A stretch of DNA of 64,000 nucleotides from Pleionea mediterranea (GTDB lineage: Bacteria > Pseudomonadota > Gammaproteobacteria > Enterobacterales > Kangiellaceae). The position numbers and the translations under genes were made by a program. The stretch lies in assembly GCF_003148745.1 (NCBI RefSeq), contig NZ_QGGU01000001.1:439301-503300 (forward strand), given 5' to 3'. The notes under the pieces are model-generated. The model had not been told where the DNA came from. It saw only the letters and a list, made by a program, of their open reading frames with translations, and did no database searches. This document shows, piece by piece, positions 36,417 to 44,953 of the stretch (its first letter is position 1; every line of letters starts with the position of its first letter).

Positions 36417-37709
36417 TTAGTTGCCCATGCAGTAAAGTGCGGTTTCGCCAAAAGTTTGTTTCAGGTTATAGCCACTGGCAATAAAATTACTCACCATGGA
36501 GTCGACTTGTCCACGATCGGCAGCATCCCCTGGTTTTCTTAAACAGACGGCTTTGAATACTTTTTTCACCTGGCACTGGGCAAATCTTTCTGAGTAGGCC
36601 ATTTCCTGACCCATTGTTTTGGCACCACTGCCAGAGCCGGGCAAACTTTCGTCCCAACCCAGTATGGCATTTTGGCCTTCTCGCCAGTAGTTATCCCATT
36701 GATCATCGGGCGTGACATATCCGTATTTAAAGTTGTTTGCATTAATGTGGTATTTCGCCTGCACCCGAGTGCCGGTTTCCGGATCGATGTCGCCAGCTTG
36801 GTTATACACCAGCTGACCATTTTCAGCTTCGGGATCCGTTTCAAAATTGTAATCCCACTCGTAATAGGCGAATGCCTGAGCCATTGGATCCATGCCTGCA
36901 TGACAGCCAACACAATTGTTTAGAAAAATACGGCTGTCACCACCCGGGCTGCGCGTTACATCCTGACGAATTCTATCCGGTGTGCGAGTAGCGTCTTTAA
37001 AAGCTTCCAGGTCATCGCACATATGATTAAGTAGAGTAAAGCGGAACATAGCGCGATTGGTTCCGGCTGAAAAGAAGGCTTTAGCCGCGGCTCTAGTAGT
37101 CATTACACCAGCAGTGGCGTCAGAGGGTAAGCCAGTAATTGCAGATTGAGCTCTGCGTACCAGTTGATCTTTCAGGCTAACGTTATTGTCTTCGAGGTAT
37201 TCGTAATGATCATTATTATTCATTTGGTAAGCGGGCGCGCCAACCGAGCTATCGGCAGTATAAATAACATCGTCAAATAATATGGTTCTGAAATCCGATT
37301 CATCACGAATAATTCCAATAACCGTTGCCGTGTAATCATTTAATGGCGCAAAGACCGTTTGTGCTTCGTTGGTCCAGGGCGTAATAAAGTTTTTAAGGGT
37401 GACGTTGTAGAAAGCGTCGTTTTCCATGGCAAGATTAGCCGCCGCCATGGGGGTGCCCGAATTTATGGCACTCTCCATACTATTTAATACCGACTCACTT
37501 GGGTGAGTGCCGGCCAGTCGATCATGAATGCGTTTCGCCTGCTCGCGAGCACCGGACCAGGCAGAGGTTGAAGCCAGGCTAAATACAATACCGAGCGCTA
37601 GCCATGTTTTCGATGCAGAAACAGACTTTAATGTATTTAAGGGTTTATTTGATGCAATCAGGTTATCGGCAGGTTTTAACTGGCGTGCTGGTTGACGAAA
37701 GGAATACAT
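36417..37709 (-). CDS. DUF1588/DUF1585-like exported protein with one CxxCH haem motif
   Basis: A 430-residue protein with an N-terminal signal sequence (hydrophobic core ~35-50, possible cleavage after AWSG). The region ending in C266VGCH, followed by AGMDPMAQAFAYYEWD, matches the DUF1588/DUF1585 arrangement in which a haem-c-like CxxCH is followed by MDP and an aromatic-acidic helix. A preceding RFTLLNHMCDDL helix is consistent. Further Cys residues near the C-terminus may form a disulfide. It is the first gene of the minus-strand operon and divergent from the HzsA-like gene. Confidence 0.7.
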   Translation of the reverse strand: MYSFRQPARQLKPADNLIASNKPLNTLKSVSASKTWLALGIVFSLASTSAWSGAREQAKRIHDRLAGTHPSESVLNSMESAINSGTPMAAANLAMENDAFYNVTLKNFITPWTNEAQTVFAPLNDYTATVIGIIRDESDFRTILFDDVIYTADSSVGAPAYQMNNNDHYEYLEDNNVSLKDQLVRRAQSAITGLPSDATAGVMTTRAAAKAFFSAGTNRAMFRFTLLNHMCDDLEAFKDATRTPDRIRQDVTRSPGGDSRIFLNNCVGCHAGMDPMAQAFAYYEWDYNFETDPEAENGQLVYNQAGDIDPETGTRVQAKYHINANNFKYGYVTPDDQWDNYWREGQNAILGWDESLPGSGSGAKTMGQEMAYSERFAQCQVKKVFKAVCLRKPGDAADRGQVDSMVSNFIASGYNLKQTFGETALYCMGN

Positions 37710-37946
37710 AACCGGCCTCTTAAGTGAAATGTGACTAAAATGTTAAATGATGTTAATGATTGTAGTAGCTCCAGTCATGTTATTTCGTGATATTGACCAC
37801 AGAATTATAAAGAATTGAGTTCATAATGACGTTATTGTTGCCATACTGTCTTAGACAAGCCATGTACTGGCATTTGAATTCGAAAAATTAATTAAAGTGC
37901 TTGGTGTTTATAAAAATGAGTGTTTTTAACGACAGTTGGCGTTTAA
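37710..37946. promoter_or_regulatory. Divergent promoter region of the cytochrome cluster
   Basis: This AT-rich spacer of 237 bases separates the two operons of the exported-redox cluster and should carry both promoters. I see no Fur-, FNR- or other recognisable operator. Confidence 0.4.
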
Positions 37947-40853
37947 ATGTTATTAAATGAGTTTAAAATGCGCAAAAAGCTTTTATTTTCGCTGCTAAGC
38001 AACCTGCGTTGGTTAGGGGCAGCATTTATATGTTCGGCAGGATTGCTGGTCGGTTGCAACAGTGATGATCCTATTGCTGACAGTTCGCAGAGTCCCGATC
38101 CCACCGTTTCTGATTTTGCTATCGCCTATATAAAGCGCCCGGTACCAGTAGATGAAGACGGTAATCCCGTCCCTGAAGACATTAATGAACCCGAAGCGTT
38201 TAATCCCGGTGCCGTTTTATGGTTAAAAGATCGGGCTTTACCCAGTGCCGCAGAGCAAGATATTTCTAGTCGTGCATTTGCTGACCCGGATGATCCAGAT
38301 ACCACTCCATTATACGATGTGCGAGATTTGTCTATCTCACCCGATGGCACTCGGCTGGTGTTTGCCATGCGTGCGCCCGAGATCCCAAACGCCGATGAGG
38401 ATGAGCAGCCTACCTGGAATATCTGGCAATACATTTTGGAAATCGATACGCTGCAACGTCTCATTACCTCGGATATCGTTGCCGAAGATGGTCATGATCT
38501 GATGCCTTCTTATTTGGCGGATGGCCGTATTGTTTTTACCTCAACTCGTCAGCGCCGTGCAAAAGCCATTTTGCTGGATGAAGGTAAGCCGCAGTTCAGT
38601 GGTCAGGAAGAAAGTCTGAATACCCATGCTTTTGTATTGCACGTTATGCAGGATGACGGCACTGATTTAAAACAGATTACCTTTAACCAGAGTCACGACT
38701 TTCACCCAACCATGATAGAAGATGGCCGAATTGCTTTTTTACGTTGGGACAACATGGGGGGCTCTAATGCTCATTCATTGTATGCGGTAAACCCCGATGG
38801 TCAGAATTTACAGCGACTGTATGGTTATCACAGTCAGAATACCGGTAACAATGGTGTTCGAGCCTTGTTTACAAAACCTTTGGCAATGCCGGATGGCCAG
38901 TTATTAGTATTAAGCAAGCCGATGCAGAGTTTAAATTATGGTGGCGATCCTGTGGTGATCGATCACGAAAACTTTATTGAAGAGGATTTGATGCTCGACG
39001 GCACGACCGGCGTCGGACAACAATCGATCGCAGCGGATGTTGTGAATACTGATAATACGCCATCGCCAGGTGGCTTATTTCACAGTGGCTCACCCTTATG
39101 GGACAGTACCGATAATCGGGTGATCATCAGTTGGTCGCCTTGTATGGTGCGAGAAGTGGACCCAAATACACAGGAAGAGTTGATCTTAAGTTGTACCGAC
39201 GAGAATTTACAGCGATTTGAAAATGGCGAATTGCTACCCGCCACACCCAGTTACGGTATCTGGCTCTGGAACCGCAGTGAAAATACGTTAAACCCTGTAG
39301 TGGTCGCAGAAGAAGGGCTTTGGATGACGGAGCCGGTTGTGTTTCAGCAGCGGTTAAGCAATCTAAATTTTATTCCTGATGGCGTGCCCGGACTGGATCT
39401 GGATCAATCACTGGTTACCGATAACGTTGGTGTGCTGCATATCCGCAGTGTGTACGACGTTGACGGTGTGGATACAACATCGTCCGGAATTACTGCCATA
39501 GCCGATCCTGCCCATCCGTCTTATGCGGCCCGACCAGCCCGTTTTTTGAAACTGGTTAAAGGCGTTGCCATTCCTGACGATGATGTTTATGACTTTGATA
39601 ACTCCGCTTTCGGTCGTGGTCGTGGCCAGTTAATGCGAGAAGTTTTGGGGTACGTGCCGATTGAGCCTGATGGCTCGGTAAAGGTAAAAGTGCCAGCAAA
39701 TGTACCCTTTACCATTAGCATTCTGGATGAAAACGGCGAGCGAATTTCGCCTCGTCATCAAAACTGGATGCAATTACGACTCGGCGAAGAAAGAGAATGT
39801 ACGGGCTGTCACACCCGCAACAGCGAACTGCCTCACGGCCGTGCTGATGCTGAGCCGCCATCGGTATACCCAGGTTCGCTGGGTAATACAACGTTTCCTA
39901 ACACCGATCCTAACTTGTTTGCTGAAGACGGTGAGACCATGGCCGAGGCTTATACGCGTATTAATGGTGTGCCAGAGCCGAATCTGGACATTCAATTTTC
40001 AGATGTGTGGACCGATCCTGCGGTCACGACCCCTTTACCGGATATTGAATATCTCTACCAAGACTTAAGTACGCCAGCACCTATTTCTAATGCATGCGCC
40101 AGTCAATGGCATGCGGGCTGTCGAATTACGGTTCATTATGAAGCGCATATTCAACCCATTTTTGAATTAACGCGGCAGGTGTTTGATAACGATGGCACCA
40201 CCGTATTGGAAGATAATACTTGTACCAATTGCCACAGTCTGGTTAATCCTGCGGATAATATGGCGCAAGTCCCCGCAGGGCAACTGGAGTTAACCAGCTT
40301 GCCATCAGCCGATGAACCCAATCATATGCGCGGTTATCGAGAGCTGTTTTTTGGTGACAATGAAGTTGAGGTGATTGATGGTACGGTGGTTGATCGACAA
40401 GCCCCGGTTGTGGTTGAAGGCGATTTTTTATATCAGACGGTCGATGGTACAGGGCAGATTGTATTTTTTCTTGATGATGACGGCATGTTCATTTATGAGC
40501 CAGATCCCAATACCGGATTACCCACCGAGTTGTCCGATACTGATGGTAGTGTGATCCAGCAAACGGATGCCAATGGTAACCCACTGGCACAAGACGATGG
40601 CAACGGTAACCAGATTCCACTGACCATTGCGATTCCGGTTCCAGAGCCGAATCAGGTTACGCAAACGGTTCCCGTAAATGGTGCACCCATTTTACGTTCA
40701 GCAGGCGTTGTACAGAGTCAGCGGTTCTTCGATTTGTTCCGAACCGGATCTCATCAGGGGCGTTTGACCGATGCGGAATTACGATTAATCACAGAATGGC
40801 TTGATATTGGTGGGCAATATTTTAATAATCCATTTTTAGCGCCAGAAAATTAA
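37947..40853 (+). CDS. HzsA-related lipoprotein with PD40 repeats and two CxxCH motifs
   Basis: A 968-residue lipoprotein (lipobox LLVGC). TolB/PD40-like beta-propeller strands recur between residues ~120 and 450 (LSISPDGTRLVF, LADGRIVFTSTR, EDGRIAFLRWDN). The part around residues 560-620 resembles the hydrazine-synthase alpha-subunit middle domain: PIEPDGSVKVKVPANVPF, then LRLGEERECTGCH with the first haem motif at 618-622. The second, CTNCH, starts at 759. Start at 37947 or the ATG at 37968 is undecided. HzsA-like proteins outside anammox bacteria have no established function, so hydrazine chemistry is not implied. Confidence 0.75.
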   Translation: MLLNEFKMRKKLLFSLLSNLRWLGAAFICSAGLLVGCNSDDPIADSSQSPDPTVSDFAIAYIKRPVPVDEDGNPVPEDINEPEAFNPGAVLWLKDRALPSAAEQDISSRAFADPDDPDTTPLYDVRDLSISPDGTRLVFAMRAPEIPNADEDEQPTWNIWQYILEIDTLQRLITSDIVAEDGHDLMPSYLADGRIVFTSTRQRRAKAILLDEGKPQFSGQEESLNTHAFVLHVMQDDGTDLKQITFNQSHDFHPTMIEDGRIAFLRWDNMGGSNAHSLYAVNPDGQNLQRLYGYHSQNTGNNGVRALFTKPLAMPDGQLLVLSKPMQSLNYGGDPVVIDHENFIEEDLMLDGTTGVGQQSIAADVVNTDNTPSPGGLFHSGSPLWDSTDNRVIISWSPCMVREVDPNTQEELILSCTDENLQRFENGELLPATPSYGIWLWNRSENTLNPVVVAEEGLWMTEPVVFQQRLSNLNFIPDGVPGLDLDQSLVTDNVGVLHIRSVYDVDGVDTTSSGITAIADPAHPSYAARPARFLKLVKGVAIPDDDVYDFDNSAFGRGRGQLMREVLGYVPIEPDGSVKVKVPANVPFTISILDENGERISPRHQNWMQLRLGEERECTGCHTRNSELPHGRADAEPPSVYPGSLGNTTFPNTDPNLFAEDGETMAEAYTRINGVPEPNLDIQFSDVWTDPAVTTPLPDIEYLYQDLSTPAPISNACASQWHAGCRITVHYEAHIQPIFELTRQVFDNDGTTVLEDNTCTNCHSLVNPADNMAQVPAGQLELTSLPSADEPNHMRGYRELFFGDNEVEVIDGTVVDRQAPVVVEGDFLYQTVDGTGQIVFFLDDDGMFIYEPDPNTGLPTELSDTDGSVIQQTDANGNPLAQDDGNGNQIPLTIAIPVPEPNQVTQTVPVNGAPILRSAGVVQSQRFFDLFRTGSHQGRLTDAELRLITEWLDIGGQYFNNPFLAPEN

Positions 40854-40872
40854 TAACAAAAAGGTTTGTTTG

Positions 40873-41805
40873 ATGCGGTTGTTGCGCAATGTTGATTTTA
40901 ATTTTAATGGATTAGCGTGGTCATTCTGGCTTAAAGCCTGTTTGCGAATGGTTATTCGATTGCAGAGCGTTACTGTTGAAGTACGTAAGTTTGGCCGACA
41001 GAGCTATTTGATGTTAAGTCTTGTACCTATCGCTTTTATTGCGAACAATAGTATGGCGCAGGATGAAAACAGTCCTGCAGAAAATCTACAACCACCGGCC
41101 GAGCTAAACTCTGAGCAACCAGTTATTCCTGCAGAGGCTCAACGGGTAGTTGTGTCTGAGCCATTTATCAATTTACAAACAGGGCCGGGAAGAGGTTTTC
41201 CGGTTTTCTATATTGTTGAGCAAAAACAGTCTTTGTGGATATTGAAGCGAAAGTATAACTGGTTCAATGTAACCAATGAATCCGGTAAAACCGGCTGGGT
41301 TCCGCTGGAAGAAATTATTAAAACAAAAAATCCAGATGGCAGCGATGTTCAATTTACTTCCTACACAGAGCGTGACTATGTTAAGCGTGACTGGGAGTTA
41401 GGGTTTCGGGCTGGTGATTTTGGTGGGGCAAATGTTCTTGCGCTATCGGGAGCCTGGCAGTTTACTGAAAACCTTGCGGCAGAGCTTGTTGTAGGGCAAG
41501 GTTTGGGGGATTTTTCTGAAGTTCGTCAAACCACAATTAATGTTACCAATACACCTTTTCCAGAATGGCAGTTTTCACCTTACTTTGGTATCGGTGGCGG
41601 GCTTGTGAAAGTCATCCCCAGTGCCGCACTGGTGCAAGAGGTAGATCGGCAAGATGAAGTCTTATTTGCAACGACCGGATTAAAGACATACATTACCGAT
41701 CGTTTTTTATTTCGAGTTGAATATCGCAACTATGTGATTTTAACAACCCAAGCAACCAACGAAGATATTGAAGAATGGACAGTCGGATTCAGCGTATTTT
41801 TCTAA
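40873..41805 (+). CDS. SH3b-domain outer-membrane beta-barrel protein
   Basis: A long N-terminal leader ends in a signal peptide cleaved near SMAQ. An SH3b domain follows (residues ~95-155: INLQTGPGRGFPVFYIVE, WFNVTNESGKTGWVP). The last ~140 residues alternate hydrophobic and polar residues as in a small beta barrel, and the protein ends in FSVFF, the C-terminal aromatic signal for BAM. It is similar in layout to the next gene, suggesting paralogous barrels. AAAGG lies before the ATG at 40873; a later in-frame ATG just before the signal core is possible. Confidence 0.7.
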   Translation: MRLLRNVDFNFNGLAWSFWLKACLRMVIRLQSVTVEVRKFGRQSYLMLSLVPIAFIANNSMAQDENSPAENLQPPAELNSEQPVIPAEAQRVVVSEPFINLQTGPGRGFPVFYIVEQKQSLWILKRKYNWFNVTNESGKTGWVPLEEIIKTKNPDGSDVQFTSYTERDYVKRDWELGFRAGDFGGANVLALSGAWQFTENLAAELVVGQGLGDFSEVRQTTINVTNTPFPEWQFSPYFGIGGGLVKVIPSAALVQEVDRQDEVLFATTGLKTYITDRFLFRVEYRNYVILTTQATNEDIEEWTVGFSVFF

Positions 41806-42473
41806 CCCTGTGTTTAACCTCGGTTTTCATTATGTCGCCTGATGCATTTGCTCAAGCGAAAACTGCATTTGATTCTCCTGCGGAGTCTGGGGAGAGTCGT
41901 GAGCCTTCAAATAAGCCACAGGATATCTATAACCCTGAGCTGGAGCGGCAAAAAATTGATGAAGCATTAATTGATGATGAAGACTTCGAGTTGGGTTTGT
42001 TTTTTGGCACATTAAGTATTGAAGATTTTGGTGCCTCCGAACTCTATGGCTTACGCTTTAATTATTTTATCAATGAAGATTTTTTTGTTCAGGCAAATGC
42101 AGGCAGTGCTAAAGCCGGGTTGTCGAGTGCAGAGCAACTTTTTCCAGGTAACGCTGTAATCTCTAACGATAAAGATTATCAATATTATGACGTTAATTTG
42201 GGGTGGAATGTTTTACCTGGCGAAGCTTTTTTAGGCGACGATATCGCGGTTAATACTTCATTTTATTTTGTACTGGGTGCAGGAACCACGTCATTTTTGG
42301 ATAACAAAGAATTTACTTTGGTTTATGGTGCGGGTTATCGCGCTTTAATCAATGACTGGTTGGCTTTTTCAGTGGATACTCGTAATCATCGATTTAATAC
42401 CGAGTATCCTGCAGGCGAAGTTAAAGCCACTCATAATCTTGAATTTAGTATGTCGTTATCGGTGTTCTTTTAA
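41775..42473 (+). CDS. Outer-membrane beta-barrel protein
   Basis: A signal peptide (cleavage near DAFAQ) is followed by a ~45-residue acidic linker and an eight-strand-like barrel of about 165 residues ending in LSVFF. Its ATG lies 31 bases inside the preceding gene in another frame; the complete signal peptide supports this overlapping start. It shares the ELG-x-x-x-G opening and SVFF end with its neighbour. Function unknown; presumably a pore or scaffold for the haem proteins of the cluster. Confidence 0.7.
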   Translation: MDSRIQRIFLTLCLTSVFIMSPDAFAQAKTAFDSPAESGESREPSNKPQDIYNPELERQKIDEALIDDEDFELGLFFGTLSIEDFGASELYGLRFNYFINEDFFVQANAGSAKAGLSSAEQLFPGNAVISNDKDYQYYDVNLGWNVLPGEAFLGDDIAVNTSFYFVLGAGTTSFLDNKEFTLVYGAGYRALINDWLAFSVDTRNHRFNTEYPAGEVKATHNLEFSMSLSVFF

Positions 42474-42515
42474 AAAGAGTTCGTTATTAAATTTAATCTG
42501 TAAAAGGTAATGTTT

Positions 42516-43004
42516 ATGAAACTAATGCGTTCGGTATTATTTGTGCTGGCTTTCTCGGTGTGTGGCATTAACGCAAAAGAAATGAATCAACCGGCGCCAG
42601 ATTTTACTCTAAAGAGCATGTCTGGTGAAAATGTAAAGTTAAGCGAGCTGCAGGGTAATGTGGTCATGATTAACTTTTGGGCAACCTGGTGTGGCCCGTG
42701 TCGACAAGAAATGCCTTTACTGGATGAGTTTTATAAAAAATATAAAAAGCTCGGTTTTGTTTTGTTGGGCGTGAATGTTGAAGAAGATTCGTCAAAAGCC
42801 GCAGGCTATCTAAAAGAAGTCCCTGTTACTTTTCCAATTCTTTATGATAACACCAATAAAGTCAGTGAGCTGTATGATGTGGATGCTATGCCAACCACTG
42901 TATTAGTAGACAGAGGTGGCAATCTTCGATTTGTTCATCGAGGTTACAAGCCGGGTGACGAGCAGCAATATAAAAAACTAATGAAAAAATTAATGCGTGA
43001 GTAA
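42516..43004 (+). CDS. TlpA/ResA-type periplasmic thioredoxin
   Basis: A signal peptide (cleavage near INAK) precedes a 140-residue thioredoxin fold with active site WATWCGPC and cis-Pro in AMPTTVLVD. The opening segment PAPDFTLKSMSGENVKL and the family length fit TlpA/ResA/CcmG-like reductases, which reduce disulfides or apo-cytochrome CxxCH cysteines. Its place among CxxCH proteins and a Cys-rich lipoprotein suggests service to those substrates. AAAGG selects the ATG at 42516 rather than 42510. Confidence 0.9.
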   Translation: MKLMRSVLFVLAFSVCGINAKEMNQPAPDFTLKSMSGENVKLSELQGNVVMINFWATWCGPCRQEMPLLDEFYKKYKKLGFVLLGVNVEEDSSKAAGYLKEVPVTFPILYDNTNKVSELYDVDAMPTTVLVDRGGNLRFVHRGYKPGDEQQYKKLMKKLMRE

Positions 43005-43245
43005 TTCTGTGCAGCATACTTTTTTTGTACTAAAGCGAACGGTACTTGTTGGGCTTGTGTTTTTATTATCCAGTTGTGCTCTAGAGCCCTGGGTTAAGCC
43101 TTATGAGCGGGATAATCTTGCTGATCCTATTATGAAATTGAGCCGAGATGCCATATCACAAAATTACATGCATCATGTTTATCAAGCCAGAGAAGCTGGC
43201 CGGGGTGCAGAAGGTGGTTCTGGTGGCGGCTGTGGGTGTAATTAA
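42997..43245 (+). CDS. DUF4266 lipoprotein with Gly/Cys-rich tail
   Basis: An 82-residue lipoprotein with lipobox LSSC. The mature part has the DUF4266 pattern: WVKPYERDNLADPIM, then H-x-x-H-V-Y-QAREAGRGAEGG, and a C-terminus rich in Gly that ends CGCN. The tail with two closely spaced Cys and conserved His residues upstream could bind a metal or be modified. It overlaps the TlpA stop by eight bases (GTG start at 42997; GTG at 43009 possible) and abuts the DUF3570 ATG, showing tight coupling with both. Confidence 0.8.
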   Translation: MSNSVQHTFFVLKRTVLVGLVFLLSSCALEPWVKPYERDNLADPIMKLSRDAISQNYMHHVYQAREAGRGAEGGSGGGCGCN

Positions 43246-44409
43246 ATGAAGATTATCTTTTGCAAAGCAGTAGTTCTACTATTGATAACTTACTCTTTGA
43301 CTGGACAGTCCGCTGTATTGCCTGAAGATCGATCCGATGCCATGTACCATAAGTACGAAGGCGGCGGTATGGTTATTGATGGCCCCTCTGTTTTAGTGCG
43401 TAAATCGTTTCTGGAAAAGTTTTCTGCGTCAGCGAACTATTATGTTGATAATGTAAGTGCCGCATCAATTGATGTGCTTGCCAACGCGAGCCCTTATATT
43501 GAAAAGCGCCAAGAGTATTCATTAGGGCTTGATTATTTAATTAATAAAACCACCGTCAGTACCAGTTATACCAACAGTAAAGAAAATGATTACCTGGCCA
43601 ACACCGCTTACTTTGGTATTTCACAAGACTTTTTTGGCGATCTGTCGACGCTTTCCATTGGTTATTCTCGTGGTTGGGATTCGGTAATGAAAACCGGTGA
43701 TCCGGATTTTGAAGAGTTTGCCGATCGACAAAACTATAAACTTGACTGGACGCAGGTAATAACCAAAAACTGGATTGCCAGCCTTGGTCTTGAAACGGTG
43801 ACCGATCAGGGGTACTTAAATAATCCTTACCGGGTTGTCCGTTATCTCGATCCAACCGAGGGAAGAGGCTTTCGCTATCAGACCGAAGTGTACCCAGAAA
43901 CTCGCACTAGCACGGCGGTTTCCTTAAGAAGCATGTACTATTTACCCTACCGGGCCTCGATTAAGTTTGAAGCGCGCACCTATTCGGATACCTGGGATAT
44001 TTCGGCGAGTAATTATGAGTTTGCCTATATACACCCATACGGTGATCACTGGATTATAGAAGGGAAATACCGGCTTTATGATCAAACTCAGGCAGAGTTT
44101 TATCGTGATTTAATCGATCCGTTAAATAATGAACAGAATACGGAGTTTGTTGCCCGTGATAAAGAGATGAGCGCTTTTTCAGATTATTCTGTTGGTTTGG
44201 GTGTCAGTTATGAGCGTGAGTTTAAGACAACGGGCTTTTTTAAAAAATTCAGTGTTAATTTATTTGTCGACTACTTTCAATTCGATTTTGAAAACTTCCG
44301 TAATGTATTAGTGCACGATACCAATCCCGGAGAATACGCTGTTGGCTCTGAGCCCTTATACGCATACGATGCAACGGTAACCCGTTTTTATTTTTCTATT
44401 TGGTATTAA
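43246..44409 (+). CDS. DUF3570 outer-membrane beta-barrel protein
   Basis: A 387-residue exported protein: signal peptide to about residue 22, then DUF3570-typical segments (LPEDRSDAMYHKYEGGGMVIDGPS and SASANYYVDNVSAAS near the start). Alternating strands run throughout and the chain ends in FYFSIWY, an aromatic C-terminus expected for BAM-assembled barrels. DUF3570 and DUF4266 genes occur together in many bacteria; neither has a firm function. The ATG follows directly on the DUF4266 stop, and the gene ends the plus-strand operon. Confidence 0.85.
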   Translation: MKIIFCKAVVLLLITYSLTGQSAVLPEDRSDAMYHKYEGGGMVIDGPSVLVRKSFLEKFSASANYYVDNVSAASIDVLANASPYIEKRQEYSLGLDYLINKTTVSTSYTNSKENDYLANTAYFGISQDFFGDLSTLSIGYSRGWDSVMKTGDPDFEEFADRQNYKLDWTQVITKNWIASLGLETVTDQGYLNNPYRVVRYLDPTEGRGFRYQTEVYPETRTSTAVSLRSMYYLPYRASIKFEARTYSDTWDISASNYEFAYIHPYGDHWIIEGKYRLYDQTQAEFYRDLIDPLNNEQNTEFVARDKEMSAFSDYSVGLGVSYEREFKTTGFFKKFSVNLFVDYFQFDFENFRNVLVHDTNPGEYAVGSEPLYAYDATVTRFYFSIWY

Positions 44410-44442
44410 ATCAAATACACCAATCACTACTTTCTCTATGTG

Positions 44443-44470
44443 GGAACTGTTTTACAGTTCCTCTCTTTGT
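44443..44470 (+). terminator. Probable terminator of the redox operon
   Basis: A 7-bp stem (44443-44449 with 44455-44461) with a TTTTA loop is followed by a pyrimidine-rich tail TCTCTTTGT. Confidence 0.5.
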
Positions 44471-44582
44471 CGGTACAAATAAAAAATCTTTGCTAAACTA
44501 ATGGATAAGTCGTTTATTCAATATTTTGTTGACAATAGAATATGAATACTTTGTGGTAATTATTTTAAAAGGAGGCTCTGAA

Positions 44583-44873
44583 TTGACCATTCAAAACCAT
44601 CGATTGCATGCGTTTGTTTCTGGCAAAGTGCAAGGGGTTTTTTATCGTGCCAGCACCGAAGAACAAGCCAAGCGGATCGGACTGAATGGCTGGGTACGAA
44701 ATCTAACCGACGGTCGTGTCGAACTTGTCGCAGTGGGTGATGAAGATAAGCTCAAGCAATTACTCGACTGGTGTTATAAAGGACCTGAAAATGCCAGTGT
44801 TAAAGATATTCATGCGGTCTGGGATAACACATCGGAAATTTATGATGATTTTAAACAGCGAGAAACCTGCTGA
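44583..44873 (+). CDS. acyP: Acylphosphatase
   Basis: A 96-residue acylphosphatase. The phosphate-binding loop is GKVQGVFYR with its Arg, and the catalytic Asn is in NGWVRNLTDGRVE. It hydrolyses acyl phosphates in the cytosol. The start is best assigned to a TTG: AAAGGAGG ends seven bases upstream of it, while a more distant frame opening at 44526 gives a non-homologous extension. It stands alone, convergent with mltD. Confidence 0.88.
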   Translation: MTIQNHRLHAFVSGKVQGVFYRASTEEQAKRIGLNGWVRNLTDGRVELVAVGDEDKLKQLLDWCYKGPENASVKDIHAVWDNTSEIYDDFKQRETC

Positions 44874-44922
44874 AAAACTCATCAGCAGGTGTGATAAATA
44901 GACCATCAATAACTTTAATCGT

Positions 44923-44935
44923 TAAACACGCTCTA
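44923..44935. repeat. Short interspersed repeat, partial copy
   Basis: Thirteen bases (TAAACACGCTCTA) identical to the right half of the repeat at 63273-63296, again in a convergent spacer (acyP/mltD). Confidence 0.4.
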
Positions 44936-44953
44936 AATACTTTAAGTGAATTG

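Noticed and set aside
37947..40853. Hydrazine synthesis
   Set aside because: Only an alpha-like protein is present; no beta or gamma subunit and no hydrazine dehydrogenase in the window.
42997..43245. Ribosomal peptide natural-product precursor
   Set aside because: The Gly/Cys tail is suggestive, but there is a lipobox, and no modifying enzyme or transporter is adjacent.
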